This document shows positions 60,460-64,000 of a stretch of DNA of 64,000 bases, piece after piece (positions within the stretch are counted from its first letter, which is position 1; every line of letters begins with the position of its first letter). The position numbers and the translations under genes are program-made. Source of the stretch: Planctomycetota bacterium (GTDB lineage: Bacteria; Planctomycetota; J058; JAJDCP01). The notes beneath the pieces were generated by a model. That model was given only the letters and a program-made list of their open reading frames with translations, was not told where the DNA came from and ran no database searches. The stretch covers positions 44,287 through 108,286 of the forward strand of contig JAJDCP010000173.1 in assembly GCA_029260765.1 (NCBI GenBank), read 5' to 3'.

Positions 60460-61532
60460 GCCTGCGCAAGATCCTATTTGTGGACCGCGATGGCACTTTG
60501 ATCCGCGAGCCCGAGGACGAGCAGGTCGACAGTCTGGCCAAGCTCGACCTGGTACCGCAGGTGATTCCGGCCCTGCTCGAGCTGGCGGGTGCTGGCTACC
60601 GGCTGGTCATGATCACCAACCAGGACGGCCTCGGGACGGACAGCTTCCCTGAACCCGACTTCCGCGCGCCGCATGAGGCCATGCTCCGCCTCTTCAACTC
60701 GCAAGGGGTCCACTTCGATGAGGTGCTGGTCTGCCCGCACTTCCCAAGCGACGGCTGTGCATGCCGCAAGCCCCAGCTCGGCCTGGTGCGGCCCTATCTG
60801 ACTGCCGGCGACCTCGACCTGGCACGTTCGTATGTGATCGGAGATCGCGACTCCGACCTGCAGCTGGCGGTCAACATGGGCATCGGTGGACTGCGGCTCG
60901 CGCCCGAAGCTGGCGGCCTGAGCTGGCCCGAGCTCAGCCGCCAACTGCTCGAGCAACCCCGTCGCGGGCAGGTGCAGCGCGACACCCGCGAGACTCGGAT
61001 CGCCGTCGAGGTCGACCTGGACCGTCCGGGTCGCGTAGAGGTGGACACCGGCATCGGCTTCTTCGACCATATGCTCGAGCAGCTCGCCAAACATGGCGGT
61101 TTCAGCCTCAAGCTGCAGGTCGATGGCGACCTGCACGTCGATGAGCATCACACCGTCGAAGACAGCGCGCTGGCCTTGGGAAGTGCGTTGCGCCAGGCTC
61201 TGGGCGACAAGGTGGGCATCGCCCGCTTCGGTTTCCTGTTGCCGATGGATGAGAGCCGGGCGCAGGTGGCTGTCGATCTGAGCGCGCGGCCCTACCTGGT
61301 CTTCGAGGGCAGCTTTGCACGCGAGGCGGTGGGCGGCCTGCCGACGGAACTTGTGCCGCATTTCTTCCGCTCGCTGGCCGAATCGCTCGGGGCCACCTTG
61401 CATATCGCGCTGCGCGGAGAGAACGCCCATCATATGATCGAAGGAGCGTTCAAGGCGGTAGCGCAGGCACTGCGCCAGGCATTCGCTGCCAACCGAAGCG
61501 GAGAGCTGCCGACCACCAAGGGAGTGCTATGA
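60456..61532 (+). CDS. hisB: Bifunctional histidinol-phosphatase/imidazoleglycerol-phosphate dehydratase
   Basis: The 358-residue fusion has an N-terminal HAD phosphatase (FVDRDGTLIREPED with the DxDGT nucleophile, and zinc site CPHFPSDGCACRKP) that makes histidinol. From about residue 170 the dehydratase domain begins (RDTRETRIAVEVDLD, DTGIGFFDHMLEQLAKHGGF, DEHHTVEDSALALG, HFFRSLAESLGATLH). This bifunctional form is typical of gamma-proteobacteria and few other groups. The start is TTG at 60456, overlapping the hisC stop as TTGA. Confidence 0.96.
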   Translation: MSLRKILFVDRDGTLIREPEDEQVDSLAKLDLVPQVIPALLELAGAGYRLVMITNQDGLGTDSFPEPDFRAPHEAMLRLFNSQGVHFDEVLVCPHFPSDGCACRKPQLGLVRPYLTAGDLDLARSYVIGDRDSDLQLAVNMGIGGLRLAPEAGGLSWPELSRQLLEQPRRGQVQRDTRETRIAVEVDLDRPGRVEVDTGIGFFDHMLEQLAKHGGFSLKLQVDGDLHVDEHHTVEDSALALGSALRQALGDKVGIARFGFLLPMDESRAQVAVDLSARPYLVFEGSFAREAVGGLPTELVPHFFRSLAESLGATLHIALRGENAHHMIEGAFKAVAQALRQAFAANRSGELPTTKGVL

Positions 61533-62122
61533 GTGTGCTGGTGGTCCAGACGGGCTGTGCGAACATAGCCTCGGTGTGCAACGCCCTGGACCGCCTGGGG
61601 GCTGCCTGGGAGCTCAGCGCGATGCCCGAGCGGATCGCCGCCGCCGAGCGCGTGATCCTGCCCGGCGTCGGGGCGGCCGCCGATGCCATGGCCAGCCTGC
61701 GGCGTGCTGGGCTGGTCGAGGTTTTGCAGTCGTTGCGGCAGCCTGTGTTGGGAATCTGTCTGGGCATGCAGCTTCTTTTCGAGTCGTCCGCCGAAGGGGA
61801 GACTGCCTGTCTGGGGGTCCTGCCCGGCAGGGTTACCCTTCTGCAGCCGCCACCCGGGTTCCCCTTGCCCCATATGGGGTGGAACCGTGTGCGCGTCCGT
61901 GCGGAAGGTTGTGCGTTGCTGGACGGGATTCCCGATGGCAGTCACTTCTATTTTGTGCATAGTTATCGCGCGGACAGCGAGACCAGTGTTGTGGCAATCG
62001 CAGAGTATGGCTCAGACTTTCCGGCCATAGTGGCGCGAGGTAACTTCTACGGGACCCAGTTCCATCCTGAGAAGTCCGCGACGCATGGAGCGCGTCTATT
62101 GAGGAATTTCCTGGCGTCATGA
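61529..62122 (+). CDS. hisH: Imidazole glycerol phosphate synthase, glutaminase subunit
   Basis: HisH releases ammonia from glutamine and passes it to HisF. The 197-residue class I amidotransferase has the nucleophile Cys77 in GICLGMQLLF, HMGWNRV, FYFVHSYRAD, and the His-Glu pair in QFHPEKSATHG. The ATG overlaps the hisB stop (ATGA), and its own stop overlaps hisA. Confidence 0.96.
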   Translation: MSVLVVQTGCANIASVCNALDRLGAAWELSAMPERIAAAERVILPGVGAAADAMASLRRAGLVEVLQSLRQPVLGICLGMQLLFESSAEGETACLGVLPGRVTLLQPPPGFPLPHMGWNRVRVRAEGCALLDGIPDGSHFYFVHSYRADSETSVVAIAEYGSDFPAIVARGNFYGTQFHPEKSATHGARLLRNFLAS

Positions 62123-62850
62123 AGATCTATCCCGCCATCGACCTGATCGACGGAAAGCCGGTGCGGCTGCTGCAGGGCGATTTCGCCCAACAGACCAACT
62201 ACCCCCATGACGCCGTCGAGTTGGCCTGTGCTTATGCGGAGGCAGGTGCCCACCATTTGCACGTTGTCGACCTCGACGGCAGCCGGACAGGAAAGATGGC
62301 ACAAGCCCGCCTGATTCGGCGGATGGCGAAAGAGAGCGGGCTGAAGCTGCAGGTCGGCGGGGGCATACGTTCGCCCGCCGACGTCGAGATCCTGTTGGAG
62401 AGCGGTGTCGACAAAGTCGTGATCGGAAGCCTGGCAGTGCGCGATCACGAGCTGGCCAGCAGTATGCTCGAGCTCTACGGCGCGGAGCATGTCACGATCG
62501 CCATCGACGTGCGCATCAGCGCTGGCAAACGCGAGATTGCGACCTTTGGCTGGCAAAAGGGCGAGGGGATGGAGCCGGTGCAACTGATCGAGCAATATCC
62601 CCGCCTCCGCAATGTGTTGTGCACGGATATCGGCCGCGACGGCAGCCTGCAGGGCCCGAACCTCGAGCTCTACCGAGAGCTTGTCGAAGCCCATCCCGAG
62701 CTGAGCTTCCAAGCTTCCGGAGGCGTCGGTGCGTTGCAGGACGTCCGCGATGTGTGTGCGACGGGCTGCCAGGCGTTGATCATCGGCAAGGCTCTCCTCG
62801 AGGGGCGGTTCAGTCTCAAAGAGGCCCTCGAGGCTGCCGGGGAATGCTGA
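62119..62850 (+). CDS. hisA: ProFAR isomerase
   Basis: HisA opens the ribose ring of ProFAR to PRFAR. The 243-residue TIM barrel has the catalytic Asp in YPAIDLIDGKPVRLLQGDF, LKLQVGGGIRSPADVE, the second Asp in LCTDIGRDGSLQGPN and SFQASGGVGALQDVR. ATGA overlap with hisH. Confidence 0.96.
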   Translation: MKIYPAIDLIDGKPVRLLQGDFAQQTNYPHDAVELACAYAEAGAHHLHVVDLDGSRTGKMAQARLIRRMAKESGLKLQVGGGIRSPADVEILLESGVDKVVIGSLAVRDHELASSMLELYGAEHVTIAIDVRISAGKREIATFGWQKGEGMEPVQLIEQYPRLRNVLCTDIGRDGSLQGPNLELYRELVEAHPELSFQASGGVGALQDVRDVCATGCQALIIGKALLEGRFSLKEALEAAGEC

Positions 62851-63611
62851 CACGCAGGATCATCCCGTGCCTCGACGTGCGCGATGGCCTCGTGGTCAAG
62901 GGCGTGAAATTCCGCAACCACAGGGTGCAGGGCGAGATTCTCGAGCTGGCCGGCCGTTACCGCGCACAGGGTGCGGACGAGCTGGTGTTCTACGACATCA
63001 CAGCGAGCGCCGAGGGGCGCAGCGTCTCGCGCGACTGGGTGCGTGAGACGGCGCGGCTGCTCGATATCCCGTTCTGTGTGGCCGGTGGCATCCGCAGCGT
63101 CGCTGACGCCCGCGAGGTCTTGTTCGCCGGGGCTGACAAGATCTCCATCAACAGCCCGGCCTTGGCGCGTCCTGCCTTGATCGACGAGTTGGTTGCCGTA
63201 TTCGGCAGCCAGTGCGTGGTGATCGGCATCGACTCGATGCTGCGCGACGGCGAGCTCTGGGTCTGGCAGTACACCGGCCGTGAAGACACTGCGCGGGACT
63301 GCGGGCGGCGTACCCTCGAGTGGCTGTCCGAGGTGCAAGAGCGCGGAGCTGGTGAGGTCGTGCTCAACTGCATGGATTGCGATGGCACGCGGCAGGGCTA
63401 CGATCTGTTGCAGCTGGCGGCTGCCCGCGAGATCTGTCATGTCCCGCTGATCGCTTCGGGGGGCGCGGGCTGCACGGCCGACTTCGTGCGCGTGTTCCGG
63501 GAGGCGCGGGTCGATGGGGCCCTGGCGGCCAGCGTCTTCCACACTCATGCGCTACCGATTCCTCAGCTCAAAAGCCAGCTCCACGCAGCGGGCATCGAGG
63601 TGCGCCTGTGA
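62844..63611 (+). CDS. hisF: Imidazole glycerol phosphate synthase, cyclase subunit
   Basis: HisF joins ammonia to PRFAR to form imidazole glycerol phosphate and AICAR. The 255-residue TIM barrel shows RRIIPCLDVRDGLVVKGVKF with the catalytic Asp, LVFYDITASAEGRS, CVAGGIRSVADAR, LNCMDCDGTRQGYD and IASGGAGCTADF. The ATG at 62844 lies inside the last codons of hisA, a 7-base overlap. Confidence 0.96.
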   Translation: MLTRRIIPCLDVRDGLVVKGVKFRNHRVQGEILELAGRYRAQGADELVFYDITASAEGRSVSRDWVRETARLLDIPFCVAGGIRSVADAREVLFAGADKISINSPALARPALIDELVAVFGSQCVVIGIDSMLRDGELWVWQYTGREDTARDCGRRTLEWLSEVQERGAGEVVLNCMDCDGTRQGYDLLQLAAAREICHVPLIASGGAGCTADFVRVFREARVDGALAASVFHTHALPIPQLKSQLHAAGIEVRL

Positions 63612-64000
63612 ATGACGAGGCCATAGAGTCGTTGGCCTGGGAAAAGATGGGCGGCCAGTTGCCTGCCATCGTCCAGGATGCGGAGACTCTGCAATGCCTG
63701 ATGTTGGGCTACATGACCAGGGCGGCGCTGGCACAGACCCTGGCAGAAGGCAGGGTCTGTTTCTTCAGCCGCTCGAAGCAGCGTCTGTGGGTCAAAGGCG
63801 AGAGCTCGGGGAACTTCCTCGAGTTGGTCGAGCTGCAGCCGGATTGCGATGGGGACGCGCTCCTGGTGCGAGCGCGTCCGCGTGGACCCACATGCCATCG
63901 TGAGACGACCAGCTGCTTCGGGTCCGAGCGGGCTCCGGGGGTGGGTTTCCTGGCGCGGCTGGCGCAGGTGGTGCGGCAGCGCAACCGTGAGCGGCCGGAG
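63608..64000 (+). CDS. hisIE: Phosphoribosyl-AMP cyclohydrolase/phosphoribosyl-ATP pyrophosphatase (partial)
   Basis: The first 131 residues are in the window. The HisI domain is complete: MGGQLPAIVQDAETLQCLMLGYM, FFSRSKQRLWVKGESSGNFL, the metal site DCDGDALLVRARPRGPTCH and SCF. The frame then enters what looks like the start of the HisE domain (VGFLARLAQVVRQRNRERPE), implying the bifunctional HisIE form. The gene is cut by the window end. Start GTG overlaps the hisF stop (GTGA). Confidence 0.93.
   Translation, partial: MNDEAIESLAWEKMGGQLPAIVQDAETLQCLMLGYMTRAALAQTLAEGRVCFFSRSKQRLWVKGESSGNFLELVELQPDCDGDALLVRARPRGPTCHRETTSCFGSERAPGVGFLARLAQVVRQRNRERPE

Overview
The window is dense, high-GC bacterial chromosomal DNA. 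Genes sit on both strands with short gaps, and many junctions are ATGA, GTGA, TGATG or TAGTG overlaps. GTG and TTG starts are frequent. I see no rRNA, tRNA, insertion sequence, phage gene or CRISPR array. The gene content suggests a free-living Gram-negative bacterium rich in eukaryotic-style signalling: a PknB-type kinase, two pseudokinases, four FHA proteins, a class III cyclase, a SpoIIE-type PP2C phosphatase and a 7TM hybrid histidine kinase. It also has many secreted or membrane-anchored proteins of unknown function. A planctomycete, acidobacterial or myxobacterial-like lineage would fit, but sequence reading alone does not fix the phylum.

Layout. 1-9 kb: end of an unknown gene, an ArsB/NhaD-type ion permease, a DUF3754 membrane protein, cobalamin-dependent methionine synthase (metH) and a secreted anchored protein. 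9-13 kb: a probable minus-strand operon of a small unknown gene, an FHA-pseudokinase, and nadD joined in frame, without a stop codon, to asnS. 13-20 kb: a secreted prenyltransferase/squalene-cyclase-fold protein, a tail-anchored unknown, an amidohydrolase, and a trio of SxtJ-like membrane protein, NodU-type carbamoyltransferase and DUF5989 (SxtK-like) mini-protein. 20-33 kb: M18 aminopeptidase with an unknown partner, a GT-C-like membrane protein, an acyltransferase 3, a secreted vWA protein of lower GC, a PknB-type kinase, a tRNA-queuosine mannosyltransferase-like protein, an N-formylglutamate amidohydrolase-like protein, thiE and DUF2058. 33-44 kb: a secreted tandem CxxC-repeat protein, a hybrid kinase, dnaK, an FHA-GAF-ATPase, an FHA-GAF-cyclase and a secreted unknown.

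44-57 kb: a bacterial Pus10-like pseudouridine synthase translationally coupled to a reductase with a histone-H1-like tail; a divergent isopropylmalate/homocitrate-synthase-family enzyme; and a tight minus-strand cluster of FHA-GAF-PP2C phosphatase, pseudokinase, NAD-isocitrate dehydrogenase, orphan HPt and GAPN-like aldehyde dehydrogenase. After these comes a plus-strand group: a small coiled-coil protein, a protein with a DUF3990-like ADP-ribosyltransferase domain, and a HEAT-repeat protein four bases downstream of it. 57-64 kb: a compact histidine operon in the order TrpR-like regulator-hisG-hisD-hisC-hisB(bifunctional)-hisH-hisA-hisF-hisIE, cut by the window end.

How parts may work together. 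The his genes cover the pathway from PRPP/ATP to histidine. The FHA proteins are likely readers of Ser/Thr phosphorylation by PknB-type kinases. The orphan HPt could serve the hybrid kinase, which has a receiver domain but no HPt of its own. The phosphatase-pseudokinase-isocitrate dehydrogenase order suggests regulated carbon flux. The strongest candidates for undescribed biology are the ADP-ribosyltransferase-like/HEAT pair, the bacterial Pus10 operon, the phosphatase-pseudokinase-IDH operon, the nadD-asnS stopless junction and the CxxC-repeat protein.
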